A stretch of 64,000 bases of DNA, from assembly GCA_964017065.1 (NCBI GenBank), contig OZ024787.1, positions 3,748,503 through 3,812,502 on the forward strand, written 5' to 3'. Source of the DNA: Haliclona indistincta. Taxonomy: Eukaryota > Porifera > Demospongiae > Haplosclerida > Chalinidae. A program made the translations under genes and the position numbers. Within the stretch, counting starts at the first letter, position 1. Every line of letters begins with the position of its first letter. The notes under the pieces were generated by a model. That model ran no database searches, was not told the origin of the DNA, and worked only from the letters and a program-made list of their open reading frames with translations. Below, in pieces: positions 40,398 through 50,987 of the stretch.

Positions 40398-41612
40398 ATG
40401 GGAACCATGCCTATGCGCGCGAAGTTTTGTCTCTTGTTAGCTGTTGTTGTTGGGATGACTTTAGCGAGTTATTGGATATTCAGCATTACATGGAAAACCT
40501 CTAACTCTCCGAGGACTGGGCCGGGGTCAACTGAAGTGGATTACGATCTGGTACCCCTTGATCAGGCTTCTGGACCCTCGCTAGAGAAGGTCATTTTTGT
40601 TCGATCTGTGTACTGGGATAGCCGCTCTCGGGGAAATAATGTCGGCAGCGTTCATGTATTCTTGGTCGAGGTTTCTCGAAGAGCATTGGAAATGAGGTCC
40701 ATCGTCGGCTGTCAAGTTGGCACCAGTCGCACTACTGAATTCAAGGTAGTCCCACTAGTTAACATGCCGTGGGTTCATAAACGCTACAAGAACAAGTTCA
40801 CACACGACATGGCCATGATTAGTTGTTTTAAACTGTCAGGAGAGAATGGCAGTCGAGCCTATATTTTCTATAAGAACGCTACCACTGTTCTTTCAGTTGA
40901 ATCTGAGCGACCGCTATTCATTCCAGCTCTTCATGTGCCGCCTAGTGTCGGGAAAAGAAGCACTGTGATGGCCTGTGCAGTTGTATACGGCACGCCACCA
41001 ATTTTTGATCACTGGCTTCGCTACCAAAAAACAGTCGGAATAGACCATATCTATCTCGTTGCTGAGGATTCATTCAGGGATTCTGGCTACCTTGAGAAAA
41101 GTCCCTTGAAGGAAATGATGGGGAGCGGTTACCTGTCAATCGAATTTTGGACACCTCACCTAACATCACAGGAGGTCTTTTACCACTCGCAGATGTTGGG
41201 TTATGTAGATTGCATCTACCGATATCAAGGAACTTATGACTATGTAATGGCTACTGACGTAGATATTTTCTATGTTCTACGTCACCCTGGTGAGCCATAC
41301 ATCCATTACTATGCTGAAAAGTGGTGTTCAGTAGGAAGCTGTGTATTTAACTGGATTCAGTACTTTCGTGACTGTGGTATTGATAAAGTTGGTCCAGATG
41401 GCAATGTGACCGCTCATCTTCTATCTCATAAGTCTTTTAGGAGAGTTGAAGGGAAGTCTGGTCACAGACTCTCAGCTGTAGTAGATATAGGCATTCACCA
41501 AGTCTCTGTTCACTTACCAGGATATAACAAAGGAGTGGTACCACTCAAGGCAGCATACTGGGCACATGTATCAGGAGGATCTAAACACTTCCTTCCTGGA
41601 GGGAAATGTTAG
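40398..41612 (+). CDS. Type II membrane glycosyltransferase, family 92-like
   Basis: A single exon encodes 404 residues. A short basic start (MGTMPMRAKF) and a hydrophobic anchor at about residues 10-30 indicate a type II Golgi membrane protein. The catalytic region matches the GT92/DUF23 pattern: TVMACAVVYGTPPIFDHWLRY with VGIDHIYLVAEDS (nucleotide-sugar fold start), FWTPHLTSQEVFYHSQMLGY, then the DxD-type metal site in YDYVMATDVDIFYVLR. Family members are known or predicted beta-galactosyltransferases acting on glycans. It is intact, intronless and on the opposite strand to the array, surrounded by transposon debris, so it may be a retrocopy or a relocated gene. The acceptor sugar cannot be inferred. 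Confidence 0.75.
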   Translation: MGTMPMRAKFCLLLAVVVGMTLASYWIFSITWKTSNSPRTGPGSTEVDYDLVPLDQASGPSLEKVIFVRSVYWDSRSRGNNVGSVHVFLVEVSRRALEMRSIVGCQVGTSRTTEFKVVPLVNMPWVHKRYKNKFTHDMAMISCFKLSGENGSRAYIFYKNATTVLSVESERPLFIPALHVPPSVGKRSTVMACAVVYGTPPIFDHWLRYQKTVGIDHIYLVAEDSFRDSGYLEKSPLKEMMGSGYLSIEFWTPHLTSQEVFYHSQMLGYVDCIYRYQGTYDYVMATDVDIFYVLRHPGEPYIHYYAEKWCSVGSCVFNWIQYFRDCGIDKVGPDGNVTAHLLSHKSFRRVEGKSGHRLSAVVDIGIHQVSVHLPGYNKGVVPLKAAYWAHVSGGSKHFLPGGKC

Positions 41613-41849
41613 CATTAATTTTATGTCCACTTTGATAAGAAATGATGGGTGTGTCACCAAACCTCCTATAGATTTATGAGACTAATATCAAGTAGTCTAT
41701 GCCATATCCAATGCCCTGGATTCTACCGATCCACCATGACTACGATTAGGAGCCTGGAGTATGAAGACAAGGAGTAATGCGCAGTCTTCTTGACGGTAGT
41801 AGGCCCAAGAACATACAATTTACTAGGGAGTTTGACAGCCCCAGATAAG

Positions 41850-44728
41850 CCTGGAGACGAACCCCTACGCAGATCGACCTAGTGAAGAAATTGTCCGATC
41901 ACTACAATGCGGCAGCAAAGACCAGGAGAGCCTGCATTGCGAGTTTCGTTTCAGAGCTACGATCGCTCGCGAAGGAGTGCAACTTCGATGGCACGCTCGC
42001 CGGAAAAGGTGATCCGTGACAGACTTGTATGCAGAGTGAGAGACGACGCTACTTATAGAGCAGAAGCTCGATTTCAACTGAACCAGCTAGTGTTGAAGAA
42101 CGTAAAGGAGCTGCACGGCGGCACGACTGGAGCGTCGAGGTCAGAGGACAGCGTACACCACAATCGAAGCCACTGACCACGGACAGTTGGTTACGCACAG
42201 TTGTTACAGATGTGGAAAATCAACACACAAAGCAAACAACTGCCCATTCATGCAAGACCGTGAAGTGCCGCAACTGTGGGAAAACAGGACTATCAATCAA
42301 AAGAGGCTATAGAAATCAAGTTCACAGGTCAAGTAAGTAGAGGTTGAGACTGAGGAAGATCGTTTTGATAATGACTACTTGTTCTCATTGAGATCCCCAG
42401 CTCACAAGCCAATCATGGTGACTGTGTCAGTGAATGGAAAACCGCTCAGGAGCACAGGAGCAGGAGTATCACTGATATCGGAGGAGACTTTCAAGACACT
42501 ACTGCCAGGACTTTGAAACTTACTTAGAGAAAGAGTTGATACCAGTGTTGGGACAAGTTACAGCGTATAGTCATCTACAAGGAACAGAATGCTCAACTCA
42601 CTCTAGTGGTGGTGAAAGGAAACGGTCCGAGTCTACTTGGACGAGAATGGCTGGCCGGCATAGCTAAAATTAGATTGCTCAGCTATCATGAGGGGTGTCA
42701 AGACACTCCCTCATCGATCTTCTTGACAGCCACAAGACAGTGTTTCATCCAGCACTTGGAACTCTTCAAGGCTACCAAGTACAGATACATGTGGACCAGC
42801 AAACATCACCACACTTTTGCAAAGCACGTACAGTTCCATATGCAATGCAAGTGAAGGTGGAACAAGAGCTACAACGTCTCCAGAAACTTTAAGAAGGAAT
42901 CATCAAACCAGTTGAGTGCTCTGACTGGGCAGCACCCATAGTCCCTGTGCTGAAAAGTGACAGGAAGTCAGTACGAATTTGTGGTGATTTCAAACTAACA
43001 GTGAACCGAGTTTGTCAGATGGACCGCTACCCTCTGCCAAAGATCGATGCATCGAGGGAGTTGTCGTGTACTTGGATGATATCCTCGTCACTGGCTCTAC
43101 CGAAGAGAATCATCTTGCAGCTCTGGAGACGGTACTCAAGAAGCTTGAAGACGCTGGTCTGAAGCTAAGGTAGGAGAAGTGCATATTCCAGTCACCATCA
43201 GTTGTCTACCGTTGACACTGAATTGGACTGTACCCTGTAGAGGAGCAATTAAGGAGGCTCCTAACCCAACAACGTCACTGAGCTCAAGGCGTACCTGGGT
43301 CTACTGTCCTACTATTCAAAGTTTCTTCCTAACTTGTCAACCAATATGGAATGCTCGACTGCAGCGCTGGGCACACTAGCATCGTATGAGTACACTATTA
43401 TTGGACGATTGACATGACAACATGCTAACGCAGACTCAGCAAGTTGACTACCCCTACCAAAAGTTCCAAAAAAAACTATAGTACATGTACCTCAAGAGCT
43501 GGTTCTAATGGTGGAAACACTAGATGATTCTCCAGTAACTGCAGCTCAGATCGCCAAGTGGACTCAACAAGACAAGACACTTTCAAGAGCACTACTCATA
43601 CACTTGTCAGGTTGGCCTGTCAAAATGGATGCTGACCTCAGTCCCTTTTGGAAGCGCCGAGACGAACTCTCAGTTCATGAAGGATGTCTCGTGTTGAGTG
43701 GAAGAGTTGTGGTGCCTAAACCAGGTCAGGAAAGTGTACTGATTGAACTCCATGGAGGATATCATGGAATAGCAAGGATGAAAGCACTGGCTAGGAGTCT
43801 TGTGAGGTGGCCTGAGATTGACAAAAACATAGAGGACATGACATGACTCTGTTATAAGGAAGTAAGTGTTGTAAGGAATGTCAGCAGTGCTGTCCAACCC
43901 CAGCCGTTGCTCCTCTACATCTATGGAAGTGGCCTACCCGCCCTTGGAGTCGGCTTCGTATTGATTATGCTGGACCCCTAGAAGGCAAGATGGTATTAGT
44001 AGTGATTGATACTCATGCAAAATGGATTGAAGCTTTTGCTTTGTCAACTGCGACAGCGACAACAACCATCAGGAAAAATCCGTCAAATCTTCACACAATT
44101 CGGGATGACCGGACATAATAGTATCGGACAATGGACCTCAATTTATGGCAGAAGAGTTTCGAACTTTTTGTCATCATAATGGTATACAACACACCAAGGT
44201 AGCTCCTCACCATCTTTCATCCAATGGACTGGCAGAGAGAGCTGTACAGATTGTGAAACAAGGAATGAAAAACTGACTTCTTGAACAATTCAGGATAGAC
44301 TCTCAAGGTTTCTTTTCCAGTACAGACTTACTCCACACAGTACGAAGATTGGACACATTAAGACCAAGCTTGGAGAAGACAGTAGAGGTAAAGCAGCAAC
44401 GTCAAAAATACAACCACGACAAGCACGCCAGGAGTCGTGCATTCTCTACAATATCTACCTCAGAAACTGGCGCCTTGGACAGAAGTGGTTAGCTGGCACT
44501 CTGTTGAAGGTGACAGGCCTAGTCTCCTATACAGTAAAGTTGAACGATGGAAGAGTGGCACGTTGTCATCAGGACCAGTTACGTCTTCGTTATTCTGGAT
44601 GAACTCACAATACCCCCACCAAATGAGACAGTGACTCAATCGACTGTGACTCCACCTGCACAGTCCCAAGTTCTGTCACTTCCATCTCCCCTCGCTATCC
44701 TCGTAGAAACAGACATCCACCACGTAAG
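41850..44728 (+). mobile_element. Degenerate Ty3/gypsy retrotransposon
   Basis: Disconnected frames on the plus strand read in gag-pol order. A Gag-like DHYNAAAKTRRACIASFVSELR lies at about 41885, a CCHC knuckle CYRCGKSTHKANNCPF near 42205, and a protease-like VTVSVNGKPLRSTGAGVSLI near 42420. RT pieces [10 protein letters not shown] and [12 protein letters not shown] are separated by a deletion. The integrase zinc region lies at 43508-43846, DYAGPLEGK near 43965, and HPSSNGLAERA and a chromatin-side basic end follow up to 44728. Many stops, frameshifts and deletions are present. No LTRs were found. Its right end directly abuts array copy C, which it truncates. Confidence 0.8.
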
Positions 44729-45854
44729 TGTGTTTCATTAAAGTATTCACTGCCGTACGTTTGGTTTAGATGAAATAAGACATTTTCCGATTTCTCCTCC
44801 AAACAGAGCTGTACCGGCTATATCTGCTTTGTTTCCAATCATGGTTACTTTATAAATGATCGAGAAAGTGTGTTATCAGAGTATTGGAAGAAACAAGGAG
44901 CTGTTTCTCAACAAAAATGGCTCCTTCTTTTAGCTTAGCGCTATTGTAGGTGAAATTGATAACAGCTGCATGTTCATGTAACACAAAATAAGAGACTGCA
45001 CCACTCACCACTATAGTACTGTGATAGGCAGCCAATCCAGTCATATTGAAGTTGTTGTTGATGCTAACATTTCTTAATTCAAAAATGGCTACAAAATGGC
45101 ATATACAGATGCTGTATGTCACTGATTTTGTAAGGCCAGCTGTTGTTGGTAGTCGACAACCATACTACCACTTTTGTTATAAACTTGACTCCAACAAGAT
45201 TGATGGATACAACTCCATTACCATCACTGTTATTGTTGTAAGTGAATGTACTGTTGACAATAGCAATGGTGGAAGTAAAGAAAGTGTTTTGAGGAGTCGA
45301 ACATTGTCTGTACCTAACTTGAGAAGAGTTAATCATCAAGCCATGACCATGCGCAGCAGTACTAAGCAAATTTTTGATCGTCAGATTACAATTGGGCACA
45401 TCGTGTTCGGAAGTCTGAATGACAATGTTACTTCCTCTGTTGCCATATGCTGCATGTAACTGAAAATAATACAATGTCAATGCTGTAGGATCTTTGAAGC
45501 AAATGAACTAAAATGCCTTTATTACCTCCAAATGAAGTGTTAGTATTCGTAACGAGCATTTTGTAATTACTGTGATGGTGATCACAATAAGATGGGTCGA
45601 TATACAAGATCACAATGTTATGTCCATGCACCGGAGATGCCATTTTGTGCAAATGAGGAATCAGTGATTATCAGATCAACTCCATCAGTTTCAATTATAA
45701 GACCATTACCTGTCCCGTTCTGAATAGAAACATGATCGATCACAATACTTTTGCTAGTTTTAAAATAACCAAGACTGCTAGTACAGAGAAGGTTTGTCTG
45801 ACAGAAACTTGTCATGTCAGCCCCACAGTTAGTGATGGTAATGTACCTGAAGGT

Positions 45855-46042
45855 TGTAGTGTATTGGTGTATTAACTACACGACCAGGTATCGCAGGTAT
45901 TGACAAATCCTTTAGTCCGAACTGACTGACAAATACATTACAGTGACTTTATACACAGGGATGCACAATAGGATACATGACATGACAATATGAACAATGA
46001 CTTGGTCAGATCGGAGCCAGCAGTTCGGAGCCAGACACTACA
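45855..46042 (-). repeat. 3' LTR of the gypsy element
   Basis: 188 bp, TGTAGTGTCTGG to ACACTACA in element orientation. The gag-pol stop codon TAG lies in its first bases. Confidence 0.95.
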
Positions 46043-49000
46043 GTTTCCTCCCTGGGGAATAAAAATCTGTTCTCTTCCGAATTCTTAGGGGATAGCGTCT
46101 CTCAGGCACAATAGTTACATCTGGTTGAGAAACCGGGAGGGGGACTGGAATAATACTGTCAGTGAGATCATTATTATCAGGAGTAGGTGTGAGAGGGATC
46201 GCTGCCGCAGTACTAGGATCATGAGGCATGACAGGGGGAGAGGGAAACGGAGGCACAGTTTGAGGTGATTCTCTATCACCCGAACATAGTGGTTCAGGAG
46301 GGTCTACGGACTCTTCAGTTTGGTTGTCTCCAGAATGAAAGTCAAATGGACAATCTGGAACTCCCAGTAGCTGGTCAACATGTCTTCGCCATAACCTACT
46401 TCCAACTTGAACCCGATAGGATAGAGGTCCTAGTTTGTCCAGGATGGTGCCAGTCAACCATTTATCACCGGGACGGTAGTTCCGAGCCAGCACACGCTGC
46501 CCAATATCAAACTGACGCATGTGAGCATGCTGGTCATGGTAGTCTTTTTGTTCAGCCTGTTTCTTCATAACCGTGTCTTTCACCTCAGGATACATAAGAT
46601 CCAAACGAGTCCTTACTGATCGCAGCAAAAACAGAGAAACTGGCGTTTCACCTGTTGTACAATGAGGCGTAGTCCTATATGAGAGTAGAAAGGACATGAG
46701 CTGTTGGTCAAATGAAGCGGATGGATGGTCTGGATTCTTCATAGCTTTCTTGAAAGTCTTGACGAAACGCTCAGCTAACCCATTGGAGGAAGGATGGTAT
46801 GGTGCACTCGTAATGTGTTTCACCCCGTTGCTCTTGAGAAAAGACGAGAATTCATCAGATGCAAACTGAGGGCCGTTATCAGACACCAATTGAACAGGTA
46901 GCCCATAGGAAGCAAACAGACCCCTCAGTTTCCTGATGGTTGCCGCTGAGGTAGTAGAACTCATCTCGATGGCATCAGCCCACTTTGAATGTGCATCAAC
47001 CAGTATCAGAAACTGACGTCCTCTCACTGGACCAGCAAAATCCACATGTATTCTCTCCCAAGGTCGTGAGGGCCATAACCAAGGATGGAGAGGTGCAGAG
47101 GGAGGATTTGCTCTGTTCTCCTGACAATGCTTGCATAGTTTTGCTAGCTTCTCGATCTCTTCATTCAACTTGGGCCACCACACATGACTGCGAGAAAGTG
47201 ACTTCATACGAACAATGCCTGGATGCCCTTGATGTAGCTCAAGTAGAACTTGTGGTTGCAGTTTCTTAGGTACAATCACTCTTACACCCCACATGATACA
47301 GCCATGGACAACGGACAATTCGGTACTTCGTGAATAGTAGGGTTTCAAGTCTTCTGATGGACAAGTGCTAGGCCAGCCTTTCTGTATCAGACGAAGTACT
47401 CTTCCCAATACCGAGTCATTCCTGGTAGCCGTTCTCAGCTTGTCTGATGTGAGAGGTAGTGCTTCAATTTGCCTTATCGGGAAAATCTCCACATCATCAA
47501 CATCATCAGCATCATCGACACCCTGTGGAAAGAAACACATAGAAGAGTTACAAAAGTAGTAGATCGGTAGACTCGTGGATTGACTTGTTGAATTTGAGGA
47601 CACAGGGAGTCGAGAAAGTCCATCAGCATTGCTGTGTTTATCTGTGGGTCGAAACTCAATCTTATAGCGATATGCAGCAAGGGCCAGAGCCCAACGTTGT
47701 AGTCTGGCTGCAGCCAACTGAGGAATCCCTGTCTTGGGTCCTAAAATGAAAAGAAGAGGCTTATGATCTGTTATCAATGTGAATGGTTTCCCATACAGAT
47801 ACTGATGGAATTTGCTGACACCGAATACTAGTGCCAATGCCTCTTTCTCCAACTGCGCATAGTTTCTCTCAGCAGGTGTTAATGTTCGAGAAGCATATGC
47901 AATTGGATGCTCAGACCCATCAGGAAATTCATGTGAGATGACAGCCCCAATCCCATATGCTGAGGCATCTGCTGCCAAACGCACAGGTAAATTCAGATCA
48001 AAATGGGCGAGAACCGGAGTAGAAACCAGTTTTTGCTTGGCTTGCTGGAAAGCTTCTTCACATTCAGCAGACCATTCCCACTTGATGTCATGACGCAAGA
48101 GCCGGTTCAATGGAGACAGGAGTGTAGCCAGGTTTGGGATGAATCTGGAATAATACTGGACTAGCCTTAAGAATGAACGCAACTGCTTCTTGTTTCCAGG
48201 TTTAGGTGCTTTCTGGATAGCTTCAATCTTGTTTGGAATCGTATGCAACCCCTCCTTGTCAATGCGATGGCCCAGATATTCAACCGAGTCTTGAAGAAAT
48301 GAGCACTTCTTCCGGTTGATCTTCACACCATGTTTCTGCAGTCTCTTCAGAACTTCTTCTAAGTTAGCAATATGCTCGTCATCATTTTGACCCGTAACTA
48401 GGATGTCATCTATGTAGCACTGGACATGAGGTATGCCCTGGAGAATAGAGTCCATCGTTCGCTGAAACAATGCAGGTGCAGAGGCAATGCCAAAGGGTAG
48501 TCTTGTGTACTGGTAAAGACCCTGATGTGTTGTGATGGTGACGTATGTCCTAGAATCAGGATTAAGTGCCATCTGTTGATATGCCCTCGTGAGATCAATT
48601 TTTGAGAATCTCTCACCACCTGCAAGAGAGGCAAACAAATCATCTAATTTAGGAAGAGGATACTGGTCTATCTGTAAGGCAGGATTGACCGTGACTTTAT
48701 AGTCACCACATATCCGGATCTGTCCATCTGCCTTCGGAACTGGTACAATTGGTGCTGCCCACTCGCTGTAGTTGACTTTCTCCAGTACCCCTTGCGACTC
48801 CAGACGATCTAGTTCTCTACTGATAGGTTCCTTGAGAGCATAAGGCACTGATCTTGGCTTGAGGAAGACAGGTCGAGTTCCCTCTTTCACATGCAGTTTA
48901 GCTTGGAAATGCTTCATCAGACCCAAATCTTCTCCAAACACCTCGCGATATCTCTGAAGCAGTTCTTGTACACGAACACTTCCACCATCTAATTTGGTTA

Positions 49001-50141
49001 ACCCAATGCTTTTCCAATCCAACTGGATATGCTTCAACCAATCTCTACCGAGCAGAGTGGGTCCAGTGCCTGATACAACAAGTAAGGGTAAGGTGCAGCA
49101 CTGTTTACCATACCTAACTTCAGCCCTCAACTCGCCTAGTACTTTCAGTGGTTCACCAGAATAAGTTCTCAATAACACCCGTGTCTGCTTCAACGGAGCT
49201 TGCGGGAACAATCGTTGCAGAGTCTGTTCTGACATAATAGACACGGCAGCTCCGGTATCCAACTCCATTGTGAGCTCTCGGTCGTTCACCACTACAGCAA
49301 TAGTGATAGGTTTTCCAGATAACCGCTTTGAGTTTTCTTCTTCAACTGCTTTAATAACCAGCGGTTCACTATCTGCATCGTCAACTTCGTCCTCATCTAT
49401 CACCTGGACTTTTCCTCCATCACGACGCTTTCCACGGGCTCGGCATACTCTCGCAATGTGACCTCTTTTCTTACAGTAATGACAGACAGCATCTTTGAAT
49501 CGACAATCACTGGAACCGTGGAAACCACCACAACGGTAGCAAGCTGTAGCTGGAACACCTCGTTGCACATCTTTCCTCTGACGGCGAATCATCTGGATGG
49601 GCTGGGAATCATTGCCTCTCAATAGTTTAGTATTCTTTTCAGCCGCCTCCATACCTTGAGCTATCTGCACTGCGTTTTTCAAATCGAGGTTCTTTTCAGC
49701 CAGCAACTTCTTTTTGGTTCCCTCGTCTAGCAAACCACACACTAGCTTGTCACGTAGGGCTTGGTTCAGAAAGGTCCCGAAACCACAGTGGATGCTGAGT
49801 CTCCGGAGCTCCGCAAGAAATTCCGTCACGCTCTCACCGGGCAACTGGTTTCTCTGGTAGAAGTTGTACCGTTCGGCTATTTCCACCTTGAGCGGCTCGA
49901 AATGTTCCTTCAGTTTATCTGTGATCTCTTTCAGTGTCTTCGTGGCCGGTTTCTCTGGTGCGAATAAGTCGACCAATCTTTTGTAAGTTTCTCTTCCTAT
50001 CATGGTCAGGAACGCCGCGACTTGCGTGCCATCCTTGATTTCATTCGCGGCAAAGTAAAGCTCCATCCTCTCGAGGTAGGTAGTCATAGACTCCTGGTCT
50101 GGGTTGAATTCCCCAACAGTGCCGATGATTCCGGCAGCCAT
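46038..50141 (-). CDS. Gag-Pol polyprotein of the Ty3/gypsy element
   Basis: One frame of 1367 residues starts at MAAGIIGTVGEF. In order: a Gag helical region (1-190); two CCHC zinc knuckles (about 199-235: CYRCGG, CHYCKKRGH); an aspartic protease (ELDTGAAVSIM near 293); reverse transcriptase with LPFGIASAP and the YIDD catalytic pair near 575; RNase H (AADASAYGIGAV near 722, TDHKP near 790); an integrase zinc region ending CKHCQ near 1002; and the DDE core (VDFAGP near 1032, VSDNGPQF near 1085, NGLAERF near 1120). A basic tail follows. Gag and Pol are fused without a frameshift. An upstream in-frame ATG at 50183 is also possible. All catalytic motifs are present, so the copy could be active. 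Confidence 0.92.
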   Translation of the reverse strand: MAAGIIGTVGEFNPDQESMTTYLERMELYFAANEIKDGTQVAAFLTMIGRETYKRLVDLFAPEKPATKTLKEITDKLKEHFEPLKVEIAERYNFYQRNQLPGESVTEFLAELRRLSIHCGFGTFLNQALRDKLVCGLLDEGTKKKLLAEKNLDLKNAVQIAQGMEAAEKNTKLLRGNDSQPIQMIRRQRKDVQRGVPATACYRCGGFHGSSDCRFKDAVCHYCKKRGHIARVCRARGKRRDGGKVQVIDEDEVDDADSEPLVIKAVEEENSKRLSGKPITIAVVVNDRELTMELDTGAAVSIMSEQTLQRLFPQAPLKQTRVLLRTYSGEPLKVLGELRAEVRYGKQCCTLPLLVVSGTGPTLLGRDWLKHIQLDWKSIGLTKLDGGSVRVQELLQRYREVFGEDLGLMKHFQAKLHVKEGTRPVFLKPRSVPYALKEPISRELDRLESQGVLEKVNYSEWAAPIVPVPKADGQIRICGDYKVTVNPALQIDQYPLPKLDDLFASLAGGERFSKIDLTRAYQQMALNPDSRTYVTITTHQGLYQYTRLPFGIASAPALFQRTMDSILQGIPHVQCYIDDILVTGQNDDEHIANLEEVLKRLQKHGVKINRKKCSFLQDSVEYLGHRIDKEGLHTIPNKIEAIQKAPKPGNKKQLRSFLRLVQYYSRFIPNLATLLSPLNRLLRHDIKWEWSAECEEAFQQAKQKLVSTPVLAHFDLNLPVRLAADASAYGIGAVISHEFPDGSEHPIAYASRTLTPAERNYAQLEKEALALVFGVSKFHQYLYGKPFTLITDHKPLLFILGPKTGIPQLAAARLQRWALALAAYRYKIEFRPTDKHSNADGLSRLPVSSNSTSQSTSLPIYYFCNSSMCFFPQGVDDADDVDDVEIFPIRQIEALPLTSDKLRTATRNDSVLGRVLRLIQKGWPSTCPSEDLKPYYSRSTELSVVHGCIMWGVRVIVPKKLQPQVLLELHQGHPGIVRMKSLSRSHVWWPKLNEEIEKLAKLCKHCQENRANPPSAPLHPWLWPSRPWERIHVDFAGPVRGRQFLILVDAHSKWADAIEMSSTTSAATIRKLRGLFASYGLPVQLVSDNGPQFASDEFSSFLKSNGVKHITSAPYHPSSNGLAERFVKTFKKAMKNPDHPSASFDQQLMSFLLSYRTTPHCTTGETPVSLFLLRSVRTRLDLMYPEVKDTVMKKQAEQKDYHDQHAHMRQFDIGQRVLARNYRPGDKWLTGTILDKLGPLSYRVQVGSRLWRRHVDQLLGVPDCPFDFHSGDNQTEESVDPPEPLCSGDRESPQTVPPFPSPPVMPHDPSTAAAIPLTPTPDNNDLTDSIIPVPLPVSQPDVTIVPERRYPLRIRKRTDFYSPGRKL

Positions 50142-50414
50142 TCTAAGACAAGAGAGATACAGAGAGAATGAGGAGAAAAACAAAATGACGAAGCAGCTCG
50201 CCTTTAGAGGCCCTGTAACCAGGGCAAGATATCTGCCAAGAAGGTCAGCACTGCACCAGCCAACTGCTGGACTCTGTCCCCTCGGCCAGCCGAGGGCGTT
50301 GGGGCTCCTGGACAGCTGACTGGTTTAGTGCCGAGAAAGTGTTCACGAAAAAACACTCGTCGAGAAGCTGCTTGCCACAGTACCACTGGTTCGGAATGAT
50401 CCTCGTCGCCAAAA

Positions 50415-50602
50415 TGTAGTGTATTGGTGTATTAACTACACGACCAGGTATCGCAGGTATTGACAAATCCTTTAGTCCGAACTGACTGACAAATACATTA
50501 CAGTGACTTTATACACAGGGATGCACAATAGGATACATGACATGACAATATGAACAATGACTTGGTCAGATCGGAGCCAGCAGTTCGGAGCCAGACACTA
50601 CA
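50415..50602 (-). repeat. 5' LTR of the gypsy element
   Basis: 188 bp, matching the 3' LTR base for base by eye. Confidence 0.95.
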
Positions 50603-50987
50603 AAGGTGATGTTGGAGCTATTAACAAAAGCGATACCAGTACTGGAGTGTTGAGTACACTTGATGACCACTGTAGACTGCCAGACAGTCTCATGAAAGCC
50701 CTGCTCCATTCTCCCATCGCCTTCAAACACAGCATTACTCAAGTTCATGCATGAACTTACACCACTAGTTCCTGAAGATCCAACAAGTGAGTCCCCTCCA
50801 AGAAATGAACAACCAAGCCAGAAGAGTTGGAGAAGCCATCAGCCATCTTTCCAAAAGTAGTGCTGTTGTAACAAGGAGTACCAGGACAGTGCTCACCTTC
50901 AGACGGCTGAATGTAGACATCTCTTGTTGAACATAGACATGAGATGCTTAGCACCAGAAGAAGAATGATGCTACTAGTAGTAGCCAT

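Larger units (their letters stand above)
45855..50602 (-). mobile_element. Complete Ty3/gypsy LTR retrotransposon
   Basis: The element is 4748 bp, with two 188-bp LTRs that I read as identical, TG...CA termini, and a 5-bp target duplication AAGGT on each side (45850-45854 and 50603-50607). One uninterrupted gag-pol frame lies inside. A primer-binding-like TGGCGACGAGG follows the 5' LTR, and a purine-rich GGGAGGAAAC precedes the 3' LTR. Intact coding, matching LTRs and a perfect duplication indicate a recent insertion. The pol sequence is of the Mag/K02A2.6-like type, by general resemblance. Confidence 0.93.
44729..50987 (-). pseudogene. Array copy C: disrupted and truncated
   Basis: Two pieces flank the LTR element: 50987-50603 (signal peptide and first ectodomain residues) and 45854-44729 (rest of the ectodomain to about residue 560). 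Removing the element with one copy of the AAGGT duplication restores continuity with the other copies at the DNA level. The frame is already broken by small insertions (for example near 45453 and 45630) and a deletion around 45150 that removes the KINLFSYQYSS region. The Cys-rich module and the whole membrane domain are missing, cut off by the older gypsy element at 44728. It is therefore not functional. Confidence 0.85.
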
